DNA of 64,000 bases. Origin: an uncultured Burkholderiales bacterium (GTDB taxonomy: Bacteria; Pseudomonadota; Gammaproteobacteria; Burkholderiales; Burkholderiaceae_C). Both the position numbers and the translations under genes were made by a program. The stretch is from positions 248,001 through 312,000 of the forward strand of contig CAIZHQ010000015.1 in NCBI GenBank assembly GCA_903932865.1. The letters are read 5' to 3'. The notes beneath the pieces were generated by a model that saw only the letters and a program-made list of their open reading frames with translations, ran no database searches and had not been told where the DNA came from. This document shows, piece by piece, positions 1 to 8,452 of the stretch (position 1 is the stretch's first letter; every line of letters begins with the position of its first letter).

Positions 1-2
1 GA

Positions 3-1079
3 CAACTTTTCTCGGTCACCAACTTTGGTGAATCCCACGGCCCAGCCATTGGCTGCGTGATTGACGGCTGCCCCCCGGGGATGACGCTGTCAGAGGCAGA
101 CATCCAGCCCGACCTGGACCGCCGCCGTCCCGGCACCAGCAAATTCGTCACCCAGCGTAACGAACCCGATGCGGTGCAAATCCTCTCGGGCGTTTACCAA
201 GGATTGACCACCGGCACCCCGATTTGCCTGTTGATCCACAACACCGACCAGCGCAGCAAGGATTACGGCGACATCCTGCAAACCTTCCGCCCCGGGCATG
301 CCGACTACACCTATTGGCGCAAATACGGCTTGCGCGATCCGCGAGGCGGTGGCCGCTCGTCGGCCCGATTGACGGCTCCCATGGTGGCCGCGGGTGCTGT
401 GGCCAAAAAGTGGCTGAAAGAAAAATTTGGCACCACCTTTGTGGGTTGCATGACGCAGATCGGTGATGTGCCGATTGGGTTTGAGAGCTGGGACCATGTG
501 CAGCGTAACCCGTTCTTTGCCCCGGTGGCCGATGTCTCTGCGTTGGAGGTTTACATGAACGTGCTGCGCAAATCGGGGGATTCGTGCGGTGCGCGATTGC
601 GCGTGGTGGCCAGGGGCGTGCCCGTGGGTCTGGGCCAGCCGCTGTTTGACAAAATCGACGCCGACATTGCTTACGCCATGATGGGCATCAACGCTGTCAA
701 GGGCGTGGAAATTGGTGCAGGTTTTGGCAGTGTGACGCAAAAAGGAAGCGCAGCGGGGGACACGCTCACGCCCGAGGGCTTTGTGGGCAACAACGCGGGC
801 GGTGTGCTGGGCGGCATCAGCACCGGGCAAGACATTGAGGTGTCGATTGCTGTGAAACCCACCAGCTCGATCCTGATCCCCCGCGACTCGATCGACGCTG
901 CTGGCCAGCCCACAGAAGTCCTCACCAAAGGCCGCCACGACCCCTGTGTGGGGATCCGCGCCACCCCGATTGCCGAGGCCATGTTGGCCCTGGTGGTCAT
1001 GGAGCACGCCTTGCAGCACCGCGCCCAGTGTGGTGATGTGGCACACGACTTGCCGCCCATCGCTGCAGCCAAGCCTTGA
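3..1079 (+). CDS. aroC: Chorismate synthase, 5'-truncated by window edge
   Basis: Makes chorismate from EPSP by 1,4-anti elimination of phosphate with reduced FMN, the last shikimate step, in the cytosol. The frame is open from base 3, reading [12 protein letters not shown] and then [11 protein letters not shown], which is the family N-terminus, so only about ten residues lie outside the window. The signatures [23 protein letters not shown] and the C-terminal [18 protein letters not shown] are intact and the stop is normal. The GTG at 57 is internal, not a start. The MFS permease gene begins 3 nt after the stop, so the two are probably cotranscribed. Confidence 0.97.
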   Translation, partial: QLFSVTNFGESHGPAIGCVIDGCPPGMTLSEADIQPDLDRRRPGTSKFVTQRNEPDAVQILSGVYQGLTTGTPICLLIHNTDQRSKDYGDILQTFRPGHADYTYWRKYGLRDPRGGGRSSARLTAPMVAAGAVAKKWLKEKFGTTFVGCMTQIGDVPIGFESWDHVQRNPFFAPVADVSALEVYMNVLRKSGDSCGARLRVVARGVPVGLGQPLFDKIDADIAYAMMGINAVKGVEIGAGFGSVTQKGSAAGDTLTPEGFVGNNAGGVLGGISTGQDIEVSIAVKPTSSILIPRDSIDAAGQPTEVLTKGRHDPCVGIRATPIAEAMLALVVMEHALQHRAQCGDVAHDLPPIAAAKP

Positions 1080-1082
1080 GGC

Positions 1083-2264
1083 ATGACGCAACGCCGTCAG
1101 CTCATGCCTTTTGCCGCCCTGTCGGCCAGTTACTTCGCGCACATCGGTTTTTTTAACCCTTATTTGCCGCTGTGGTTGCAGGACATGGGCCTGAGCCTGC
1201 TCACCATCAGCGTGCTCACGGCCGTGCAAGCCACCACCCGCTTGTTTGCGCCCTATGCCTGGGGGGCCATCAGCGACCGCACGGGTGAACGGGTCAAGCT
1301 GTTGCGCATCGGGGCGGGGGTGGCTTTTGCCACGTCCTGTCTGCTGTTCTGGGATTGGGGACCCGTTGGCTTGGGACTGGTTTTGCTGCTGATGTTCACC
1401 CACACCAGTGCCATGATGCCCATGAGCGAGGCGGCGATGGCGCACTTGGTCAGCCAAAACGGCGCGTTTGACTCCAAGCGCTACGGCCGGGTGCGGCTGT
1501 GGGGTTCCATGGGTTTTTTGGTCACGGTGTTTGTGGCCGGGGCTTGGTTCGAGGCTTTCGGAATGAAGCACTTTCCCGGTTGGACCGTGTTCAGCCTGGG
1601 CGCGGTGCTGCTGAGCGTATGGTGGATGCCCGACATCAAGGAGGCCACCCACCCGGTGCGTGAGCATGTTTCGGTCATGCCGGTGCTCCAGCAAAAGCCG
1701 GTGCAGTGGTTCTTTGCGTCTACTTTCTTCCATGTGCTTTCGCACATCGGCATTTATGTTTTCTTTTCGCTTTACTTGGACGCATTGGGTTACAGCAAAA
1801 CCATGATCGGCGTGCTTTGGGCGCTTTCGGTGGCGGTGGAGGTGTTGTGGTTTTTCAATCAGTCCAGATGGCTGCCGCGCGTGCCCTTGACCGGCTGGCT
1901 GGTGGCGTGCTCGGCCGTCATGCTGCTTCGCATGGGCATGACAGCCACTTGGGCCGATGTGTTGTGGGTTTTGCTGTTGGCGCAAACCCTGCATGCCATC
2001 ACTTTTGCAACGCACCACACCGTCTGCATTGCCTTGATTTCGCACCATTTTCCGGGCCGGTTGCGCGGCCGTGGACAAGCGCTGTACACCGTGGTGGCTT
2101 ATGGTTTTCCGGGGGTGATCGGGGCCTTGCTGGGCGGTTTACTGAGTGAGCGTTGGGGTTTGCAAAGCGTGTTTGTGGCCAGCATGGTGACCAGTGCTGT
2201 GGCCACCGCTGCGGCTTACAAGGTTTGGCGTTTGCAACACCCCAAGCCCAAGGTGCCCGGCTGA
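1083..2264 (+). CDS. MFS permease, HcaT/PPP-like (MFS_1_like)
   Basis: 393-residue inner-membrane protein with about 12 hydrophobic segments. The N-terminal pattern, with SYFAHIGFFNPYLPLWLQ in helix 1 and GAISDRTGERVKLLR as the loop 2-3 motif, matches the phenylpropionate-permease-like MFS subgroup. It is likely a proton-coupled small-molecule transporter; the substrate cannot be read from sequence. The gene starts 3 nt after aroC with no separate promoter visible, so expression probably depends on aroC transcription. Nothing links it functionally to aromatic amino acid synthesis beyond that position. Confidence 0.85.
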   Translation: MTQRRQLMPFAALSASYFAHIGFFNPYLPLWLQDMGLSLLTISVLTAVQATTRLFAPYAWGAISDRTGERVKLLRIGAGVAFATSCLLFWDWGPVGLGLVLLLMFTHTSAMMPMSEAAMAHLVSQNGAFDSKRYGRVRLWGSMGFLVTVFVAGAWFEAFGMKHFPGWTVFSLGAVLLSVWWMPDIKEATHPVREHVSVMPVLQQKPVQWFFASTFFHVLSHIGIYVFFSLYLDALGYSKTMIGVLWALSVAVEVLWFFNQSRWLPRVPLTGWLVACSAVMLLRMGMTATWADVLWVLLLAQTLHAITFATHHTVCIALISHHFPGRLRGRGQALYTVVAYGFPGVIGALLGGLLSERWGLQSVFVASMVTSAVATAAAYKVWRLQHPKPKVPG

Positions 2265-2348
2265 ATCTCAGGTTTGTGTCTGCTACCCTTGCCGAAAGGT
2301 TTTGCGTGCGCCTGAAGTCCGTTGATTCACACCTTTGCCCAGTTCTTT

Positions 2349-3251
2349 ATGCCCTCCCGACCCATGTCTGCCGCCGTTTTGCCTGATTTTTTACCCCTGG
2401 AACTGGCCCTGGCTTTGGCCGGTGCCGAGCGCCACGAAACCTCATGCCAATCGGCCCGAATGGTTTGGCACGCGTGGGGTCCTGTCGCTGCGCCAACGCT
2501 GGTCTTGCTGCATGGCGGCAGCGGCAGCTGGACGCATTGGGTGCTGTCCATTGCACCGCTGCGCGATGCGGGTTGGCGCGTGCTGGTGCCCGATTTGCCG
2601 GGCTTTGGCGACTCCGACCTGCCCGCGGGCTGCACCGATGTGAACGACTTGCCCGCGCATTTGCATGCAGGCCTGCACCAATTGCAAGGCGCGGGTTTTT
2701 GCGCCGGGCCGGTGAGCGTGGTGGGATTTTCATTTGGGGGCATGGCCGGGGCCTTGTGGTTGGCCGAGCACCCCCAAGATGCGGCGCAATTGGTGCTGGT
2801 GGGCGCACCGGGCATGGGCCTGGCGGCGCCCGATCGCACAGCTTTGAAGGGTTGGCGGCACCTGCAAAGCGCCCTGGCACAAGAGGCGGTTCACCGCCAC
2901 AACCTTTTGGCGCTGATGTTGCAGGCCCCCGAGGCCTTGGACGACCTGGCGCTGCGTCTGCACAGCGCCAATGTCCAGCGCGACCGCATGCCCCGCCGGC
3001 GCTTGTCTTCGACCGACATCGTGGCGCGGATTTTGCCGCAGGTGAAAGCGAGGGTCAGTGCCATCTTTGGCGAACATGACGCCTTGTACCGGGGCCGCTT
3101 GTCAGAGCTGGCGGCAGCCTTGCCCCTGATGGCCAGTCGATGGGGCGGCTGGCACGTCGTGCCGGGTGCCGGTCATTGGGTGCAATATGAAGCCGCGGCG
3201 CTTTTTCATGCGGCTTTGCTGGAAGCCCTGAGCCCTGAGCCCAAGACTTAA
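2349..3251 (+). CDS. Alpha/beta-fold hydrolase
   Basis: About 300-residue cytosolic alpha/beta hydrolase. It has an oxyanion-hole HGGSGSW turn, a PDLPGFGDSD loop, nucleophile elbow GFSFGG (Ser about 128), an acid in GEHDALY and the catalytic His in GAGHWVQ. This is the single-domain esterase/C-C hydrolase type (BchO/MhpC-like); the substrate is unknown. ATG 2349 is preferred, but ATG 2364 (MSAAVLPDF) is also possible and a TTG at 2322 would add nine residues. It is convergent with glnD, with only 36 nt between stops and no obvious hairpin. Confidence 0.85.
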   Translation: MPSRPMSAAVLPDFLPLELALALAGAERHETSCQSARMVWHAWGPVAAPTLVLLHGGSGSWTHWVLSIAPLRDAGWRVLVPDLPGFGDSDLPAGCTDVNDLPAHLHAGLHQLQGAGFCAGPVSVVGFSFGGMAGALWLAEHPQDAAQLVLVGAPGMGLAAPDRTALKGWRHLQSALAQEAVHRHNLLALMLQAPEALDDLALRLHSANVQRDRMPRRRLSSTDIVARILPQVKARVSAIFGEHDALYRGRLSELAAALPLMASRWGGWHVVPGAGHWVQYEAAALFHAALLEALSPEPKT

Positions 3252-3287
3252 AGCAGACAGGGTGGGGTCGTCAAAAAAGATCGGACC

Positions 3288-5945
3288 TCAGGTCGGCTGC
3301 AAGGCATGCAGCAACTCGGTTTCGATCTCGATTTGCGCACGGTTGTGCTGCAAGGCCGGGCCGCTGATGAGGAAGGTGTCTTCGACCCGTTCGCCCAGGG
3401 TGCTGATCTTGGCCAGGTGCAGGTGTATGCCGTGCTGGGCCAGCACGCGGGCGACGCTGTAAAGCAACCCGATGCGGTCGCTGGCCGAGATGCTGAGCAA
3501 CCACTTCTGGCCCTGCTCGTCCGGGTTCAAAGTCACGCGAGGCGTGACTGGAAAACTCTTGACACGGCGTGAGACCCGGCCCCGAGACGGGGAGGGCAGG
3601 GGGCCTTGCTGTTCCAAGGTCTGCGTCAAACCTGACTCGACCATGCTCATCAACTCGCGGTAATGCTCGGGCAGCATGGGCGTGACGATCTGGAAAGTAT
3701 CCAGCGCCCAGCCGGTGCGTGTGGTGTGAATCTTGGCGTCCAAGATACTGAAGCCCGCTTGGTCAAAGTGACCGCAGATGCGGGCGAACAAATCCGTTTG
3801 GTCGGGCGTGAACACCAGCACTTGCAAACCCTCACCGACCGGGGAGTGCCTGGCGCGCACGATCGTGCGTGACTGTTCTGGCGCTTGCAAGGCCACATGG
3901 CGCGAGAGCTGGCGCGCATGCCAGGCGATGTCGGACGCATCGTGGCGCATGAAATAGCTCAGGTCCAGCGTGTCCCAAAGTGCCTTGTGCCCTTCGTGAG
4001 GCTCGGCCTGGCGGGCCAGCTCGATGAGGGCCTCGCGTTTGCGGGCTTCCACCTCGGCAGTGGCATCGGGGGCGCGACCGCCCAGCACGCGCAAGCACGC
4101 TTTGTACAGGTCTTCCAGCAGCTTGGCTTTCCAGGCGTTCCAGACCTTGGGACTGGTGCCCCGGATATCGGCCACGGTGAGCAGGTAAAGGGCTGTCAAA
4201 CGGCGCTCGTTGCCCACGCGCTGGGCAAAACGTGCGATGACTTCGGGGTTGCCCAGGTCTTCTTTTTGCGCCACGCGGCTCATGGTCAGGTGTTCACTGA
4301 CCAGGAATTCGATCAGCTGCCCGTCCTCCTTGCCCACCTGGTGCTGGCGGCAGAAGGTGCGCACCTCGGTGCAGCCCAGTTGCGAGTGGTCGCCACCCCG
4401 GCCTTTGGCGATGTCGTGGAACAAGGCGCCAGCGTACAAGATCCACGGCTTGTCCCAGCCACTGGCCAGTTGTGAGCAAAAGGGGTATTCGTGGGCGTGT
4501 TCGGCCATGAAAAAGCGCCGCACATTGCGCAGCACCATCAGGATGTGCTGGTCCACCGTGTAGGCGTGGAACAGGTCGTGTTGCATCTGGCCCACGATGC
4601 GCCGGAACACCCACAGGTAGCGCCCGAGCACCGAGGTTTCGTTCATCAAGCGCATGGCATGGGTGATGCCCTGGGGCTGCTGCAGGATCTGCAAAAACGT
4701 CTGCCGGTTCACCGGGTCGGCGCGAAAACGCCCATTCATGATGGCGCGCACGTTGTACAGCGCGCGCAGCGTGCGGGCCGACAAGCCTTTGAGCCCCGGC
4801 GTGGCCTGGTAAAGCAAAAAGGTTTCGAGGATGGCGTGCGGGTGCTTTTGGTACAGGTCGTCGCTGGCCACTTCGATCAACCCTGCCTTTTCAAAAAAGC
4901 GCTCGTTCAGGGGGCGAAAGGGGTCAATGCTCTGACCACGCTCGGTTTTGAGGCGGTCTTCGATGTTGAGCAGCAAAATCTGGTTGAGCTGCGTCACGGC
5001 TTTGGCGGCCCAATAGTATTGGCGCATCAATTTTTCGCTGGCGCGCAAGGCCAGCCGCCCCTCGGGCGTGATGTCCGAGGCGTATCCAAAGGTCTCGGCC
5101 ACATTGGTTTGAAGGTCAAACACCAAGCGGTCTTCACGCCTTTTGGCTTGCAGGTGCAAACGGGCACGGATCAGGCCCAGCAGGGCTTCGTTGCGCTTGA
5201 TTTGTCTGGCCTCCAGCGGCGTGGCCAGGCCTTTGCGGGCCAGCTCGTCCCAGCTGTGGCCCAGGCCTGCGGCGCGGGCCACCCACAAAATCATCTGCAG
5301 GTCGCGCAAGCCGCCGGGCGACTCTTTGCAGTTGGGCTCCAGGGCGTAAGGGGTGTTGTCAAATTTGGTGTGGCGCTGGTTCATTTCCAGGGTCTTGGCC
5401 ACCAAAAAGGCCTGCGGGTCCAGGGCCGACTGAAATTGCTTTTGGAATTCGGTGAACAGTTTGGTGTTGCCCGTGACCCGGCGCGACTCCAGCAACGAGG
5501 TCTGCACCGTGATGTCCTTGGCCGATTCGGCCAGGCACTCGTCCAGGCTGCGCACGCTGGAGCCAATCTCCAGGCCCGTGTCCCAGCAGCTGCCAATGAA
5601 GCGCTCAAGCTGCCCCTGCAGCGCTGGGTCGCCTTCCGGGGTTTGGCCTGCGGGCAGCAAAACCAGCACATCCACATCCGAGTGCGGGAACAGCTCGGCG
5701 CGGCCAAAACCGCCCACCGCCACCAGCGCCAGCTCGGGGGCGAAACCTGCGTTTTGCCACAGCTGAATCAACAAGCCATCGGCCAGGATGGCCAGTTGCT
5801 TGAGTGTTTGTTTGAGGCCCCGCACGGCCGATCCGCTGTCGGCCAGGACCTGCAGCACGGCGGCCTTGTCGCGCTTGTAAGTCTCGCGCAGCGCCAGCAG
5901 ATTGGCCGGTTCGGCCAAATCTGGCATGGGGGCCTGGACGCTCAT
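3288..5945 (-). CDS. glnD: [Protein-PII] uridylyltransferase / uridylyl-removing enzyme
   Basis: Nitrogen sensor that uridylylates and deuridylylates PII in response to glutamine. The 885 residues match the family length. The nucleotidyltransferase motif GGFGRAELFPHSDVDVLV lies at about 78-95, with metal-binding D90 and D92. An HD hydrolase domain carries ALFHDIAKGRGGDHS with H510/D511, and two C-terminal ACT domains (about 700-885) provide glutamine sensing. All catalytic residues are present. It lies 1 nt downstream of map on the same strand, a common betaproteobacterial arrangement, and is probably expressed from the map promoter. Confidence 0.97.
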   Translation of the reverse strand: MSVQAPMPDLAEPANLLALRETYKRDKAAVLQVLADSGSAVRGLKQTLKQLAILADGLLIQLWQNAGFAPELALVAVGGFGRAELFPHSDVDVLVLLPAGQTPEGDPALQGQLERFIGSCWDTGLEIGSSVRSLDECLAESAKDITVQTSLLESRRVTGNTKLFTEFQKQFQSALDPQAFLVAKTLEMNQRHTKFDNTPYALEPNCKESPGGLRDLQMILWVARAAGLGHSWDELARKGLATPLEARQIKRNEALLGLIRARLHLQAKRREDRLVFDLQTNVAETFGYASDITPEGRLALRASEKLMRQYYWAAKAVTQLNQILLLNIEDRLKTERGQSIDPFRPLNERFFEKAGLIEVASDDLYQKHPHAILETFLLYQATPGLKGLSARTLRALYNVRAIMNGRFRADPVNRQTFLQILQQPQGITHAMRLMNETSVLGRYLWVFRRIVGQMQHDLFHAYTVDQHILMVLRNVRRFFMAEHAHEYPFCSQLASGWDKPWILYAGALFHDIAKGRGGDHSQLGCTEVRTFCRQHQVGKEDGQLIEFLVSEHLTMSRVAQKEDLGNPEVIARFAQRVGNERRLTALYLLTVADIRGTSPKVWNAWKAKLLEDLYKACLRVLGGRAPDATAEVEARKREALIELARQAEPHEGHKALWDTLDLSYFMRHDASDIAWHARQLSRHVALQAPEQSRTIVRARHSPVGEGLQVLVFTPDQTDLFARICGHFDQAGFSILDAKIHTTRTGWALDTFQIVTPMLPEHYRELMSMVESGLTQTLEQQGPLPSPSRGRVSRRVKSFPVTPRVTLNPDEQGQKWLLSISASDRIGLLYSVARVLAQHGIHLHLAKISTLGERVEDTFLISGPALQHNRAQIEIETELLHALQPT

Positions 5946-5946
5946 G

Positions 5947-6762
5947 TCAGGCCGTGGCTGGGGTGGTCACAAAAGCGGGCACGGCGGGGGTGCCAGCCGA
6001 GACGGTGAGCACTTCGTAGCCGGTTTCGGTGACCAGCACCGTGTGCTCCCACTGGGCCGACAGCGAATGGTCTTTGGTCACGATGGTCCAGCCGTCGCCC
6101 ATTTCTTTGATGTCGCGCTTGCCCGCGTTGATCATGGGCTCGATGGTGAAGACCATGCCGGTAACCAACTCGGTCAAACTGCCGGGTTTGCCGTAGTGCA
6201 GGACTTGCGGCTCTTCGTGGAACACGCGGCCAATGCCGTGTCCGCAAAACTCGCGCACCACCGAAAAACCATGCCCTTCGGCAAACTTCTGGATGGCGTG
6301 GCCGATGTCGCCCAAGTGCGCGCCAGGTTTGACCTGCTCAATGCCTTTCCACATGGCGTCGTAGGTCAGTGTGGCCAGGCGCTTGGCCGCAATCGAGGCT
6401 TCGCCGACATGGAACATGCGGCTGGTGTCGCCATGCCAGCCGTCCTTGATGACGGTGATGTCGATGTTCACCGAGTCGCCTTTTTTGAGCGGCTTGTCGT
6501 TCGGGATGCCGTGGCACACCTGGTGGTTGACCGAGGTGCAGATCGACTTGGGGTAGGGCTTGTAGCCTCCGGGCGCGTAGTTCAGCGGGGCCGGAATGGC
6601 CCGCTGCACATCGACGATGTAGTCGTGGCAGAGCTTGTCGAGTTCGTTGGTGGTGACGCCAGGCTTCACATAAGGGGTGATGAAGTCCAGAACTTCTGAG
6701 GCCAAGCGGCCTGCCACGCGCATCGCTGCGATATCGTTGGCATTTTTGAGGGTGATGGTCAT
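5947..6762 (-). CDS. map: Type I methionine aminopeptidase
   Basis: Removes initiator Met from nascent proteins; a cytosolic dinuclear metalloenzyme. 271 residues. The metal ligands are visible: the two Asp in SVNIDITVIKDGWHGDTSRMF, His in GHGIGRVFHEEP, and Glu in FTIEPMIN and QWEHTVLV. The substrate His is in HGIPNDK. It reads directly into glnD. There is no Shine-Dalgarno before the ATG; instead TGGGATAAT (extended -10) ends 8 nt upstream, which suggests a leaderless or nearly leaderless mRNA. Divergent from the GntR module. Confidence 0.97.
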   Translation of the reverse strand: MTITLKNANDIAAMRVAGRLASEVLDFITPYVKPGVTTNELDKLCHDYIVDVQRAIPAPLNYAPGGYKPYPKSICTSVNHQVCHGIPNDKPLKKGDSVNIDITVIKDGWHGDTSRMFHVGEASIAAKRLATLTYDAMWKGIEQVKPGAHLGDIGHAIQKFAEGHGFSVVREFCGHGIGRVFHEEPQVLHYGKPGSLTELVTGMVFTIEPMINAGKRDIKEMGDGWTIVTKDHSLSAQWEHTVLVTETGYEVLTVSAGTPAVPAFVTTPATA

Positions 6763-6770
6763 AGATTCTC

Positions 6771-6779
6771 ATTATCCCA
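6771..6779 (-). promoter_or_regulatory. Extended -10 of map
   Basis: On the minus strand this reads TGGGATAAT, an extended -10 (TGn plus GATAAT). The hexamer ends 8 nt before the map ATG, so the first transcribed base would fall at or next to the start codon. No good -35 is visible at 16-18 nt. The assignment is by sequence only. Confidence 0.45.
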
Positions 6780-6878
6780 TCGGGTCAGCGTGCACGTCCG
6801 GGTGGTGCTGCAAAACCATGGCCGTTGCTGGTGCTGTGAAGCTCGGGTAAACACCAATTCTGTGTTTGGCTGCCTTTT

Positions 6879-6893
6879 TGTATTCTGAATACA
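6879..6893. promoter_or_regulatory. Perfect palindromic operator before the GntR gene
   Basis: TGTATTCTGAATACA is a perfect 7+1+7 inverted repeat ending 3 nt before the ATG of the GntR/FCD regulator. TATTCT (6881-6886) inside it can serve as a -10, with a weak TTCTGT 17 nt upstream. Palindromes of this size are typical FCD-type GntR sites, so autorepression, and repression of the two downstream genes, is the obvious inference. No SD fits between operator and ATG. Confidence 0.7.
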
Positions 6894-6896
6894 GAC

Positions 6897-7583
6897 ATGA
6901 CGCAATCGCTCCTTCAGCTCACCGCAGTCCCGGACCTGGTTGAACAGGTCTACAGCCGTTTGCTGGACGCCATCAGCGAAGGGACCTTGCCTGCGGGTGC
7001 TCGCCTGACACAAGAAGACTTGGCCCAGCGCCTGGCCGTGTCCCGCCAGCCGGTGCTGCAGGCCCTGCGCTTGCTGAAAAAAGATGGTTTTGTTGAGGAT
7101 GCGCCGGGCCGAGGTGTGCGCGTCACGCAACTCGATGTCGGTTGGATTGCCCAGGTTTACCAAGTCCGCGGCAGCCTGGATGCGCTGGCCGTGCGGCTGG
7201 CGGCCGAGCGCGGTGCCCAGCTGGAGGAAAGCGTGATGCGCGAGGGACGCCATGCCGAGCATGCGCGCGACGTTCAGGCCATGATCCGGGCCGACCTGGC
7301 CTTTCACCGCGCCATTTACCAAGCCTCGGGTAACCCTTTGATCGCACAAAGCATTGACCTGCACTGGCACCACCTCAAGCGCGTGATGGGGGCGGTGCTG
7401 CAGTCTACGCAACAGCGCCAATCGGTGTGGGACGAACACGAAACCATCGCCCAAGCCATCGCGGCGGGTGACGCCGACTTGGCCGTGCGCCTGGTGCAAG
7501 ACCACGCGCAAAAGGCCAGCGCGCAACTCACGGCCCGACTTTCCGAACAAATTCAACACCTCAAAACAGGAGCACAAGCATGA
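6897..7583 (+). CDS. GntR-family regulator, FCD (FadR-type) subfamily
   Basis: 228-residue DNA-binding repressor. Winged helix at about 14-77 (LTQEDLAQRLAVSRQPVLQALRLL is the HTH), followed by an all-helical FCD ligand domain at about 85-215. The full FCD metal set appears present: D133, H137, H181 and H203, so it likely senses a carboxylate ligand via a bound metal. The start ATG sits 3 nt after a perfect palindrome with no SD, suggesting a leaderless transcript. Its stop overlaps the next gene (ATGA at 7580), so regulator, dioxygenase and oxidoreductase form one operon. The effector is probably the substrate of these enzymes. Confidence 0.92.
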   Translation: MTQSLLQLTAVPDLVEQVYSRLLDAISEGTLPAGARLTQEDLAQRLAVSRQPVLQALRLLKKDGFVEDAPGRGVRVTQLDVGWIAQVYQVRGSLDALAVRLAAERGAQLEESVMREGRHAEHARDVQAMIRADLAFHRAIYQASGNPLIAQSIDLHWHHLKRVMGAVLQSTQQRQSVWDEHETIAQAIAAGDADLAVRLVQDHAQKASAQLTARLSEQIQHLKTGAQA

Positions 7584-8452
7584 GACTGACCCCCGAACAA
7601 CTCGAACAATTTGACCGCGAGGGATACTTGTTTTTTCCCGGCCTGTTCACGCCCGAAGAGACCAAAAACCTGACCGATGCTGTCCCTGAGTTGTACAGCC
7701 GCCGCGAGGCCTACAACGTGCGCGAAAAAGGCAGCGAAGCCGTGCGCACCAACTTTGCCGCCCACATGTACAGCGAGCCCTTTGCCAAGCTCGCACGCCA
7801 CCCGCGCATGATCGAGCCGGTGGAGGACCTGTTTGGTGAAAAACTCTACATGCACCAGTTCAAGATCAACGGCAAGATGGCCTTTGAAGGCGACGTGTGG
7901 CAGTGGCACCAGGATTACGGCACTTGGCTCAACGACGACCTGATGCCCACCGAGCGCGCCATGAACGTGGCGATTTTTCTGGACGATGTGAACCCCTTCA
8001 ACGGCCCGCTCATGTTCATCCCCGGCAGCCACAAAAAAGGCGTGGTTGAAGCCAAGCACGATTTGTCGACCACCAGCTACCCGCTGTGGACAGTGGACAA
8101 CGACCTGATCCGTCAATTGGTGCAACGCGCCGGTGACAAGGATGGCGGTATTGTCAGCCCCACCGGGCCCGCAGGCTCGATGATTTTGTTTCACAGCTGT
8201 CTGGTGCACGCATCCACCAGCAACCTTTCGCCCTGGAACCGTGTGAGTGTCTATTTGAGTCTGTGCGCCGTGTCCAACCACATTCGCCGCCACAAGCGCC
8301 CCGAATACATCGCCCACCGCGACTTCACGCCCATCAGCTGCCTGCCAGACGATTGCCTGGTGAACAGCTACCCGGTCGATCTGCCATGGAAAAACGGCAT
8401 GCCCGACAGTGCACTGCTGACTTCCCTCGAAAAACTGAAAGAAGCCGCATGA
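7580..8452 (+). CDS. Phytanoyl-CoA dioxygenase (PhyH) family Fe(II)/2OG oxygenase
   Basis: 290-residue non-heme iron, 2-oxoglutarate-dependent hydroxylase. The facial triad reads H110-x-D112 (WQWHQDYG) and distal H210 (LVHASTSNLSP), with R221 placed to bind 2-oxoglutarate. The FNGPLMFIPGSHK segment and the PEYIAHRDF tail resemble the EctD side of the PhyH family. No ectoine genes are nearby, so ectoine hydroxylation is not claimed. It is translationally coupled to gntR (ATGA) and to the SAF oxidoreductase (ATGA at 8449). It probably hydroxylates a small metabolite whose product the next enzyme oxidises. Confidence 0.9.
   Translation: MRLTPEQLEQFDREGYLFFPGLFTPEETKNLTDAVPELYSRREAYNVREKGSEAVRTNFAAHMYSEPFAKLARHPRMIEPVEDLFGEKLYMHQFKINGKMAFEGDVWQWHQDYGTWLNDDLMPTERAMNVAIFLDDVNPFNGPLMFIPGSHKKGVVEAKHDLSTTSYPLWTVDNDLIRQLVQRAGDKDGGIVSPTGPAGSMILFHSCLVHASTSNLSPWNRVSVYLSLCAVSNHIRRHKRPEYIAHRDFTPISCLPDDCLVNSYPVDLPWKNGMPDSALLTSLEKLKEAA

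Noticed and set aside
90-2078. 662-codon minus-strand frame antisense to aroC and the MFS gene
   Set aside because: Gln/His/Arg-rich translation with no domain; it is the mirror of two well-supported genes.
4491-6008. 505-codon plus-strand frame antisense to glnD
   Set aside because: Shadow of glnD; real catalytic motifs lie on the minus strand.
7580-8452. Ectoine hydroxylase (EctD) assignment for the PhyH protein
   Set aside because: Motifs resemble EctD, but no ectABC genes are nearby and key substrate residues cannot be confirmed, so only the family is claimed.
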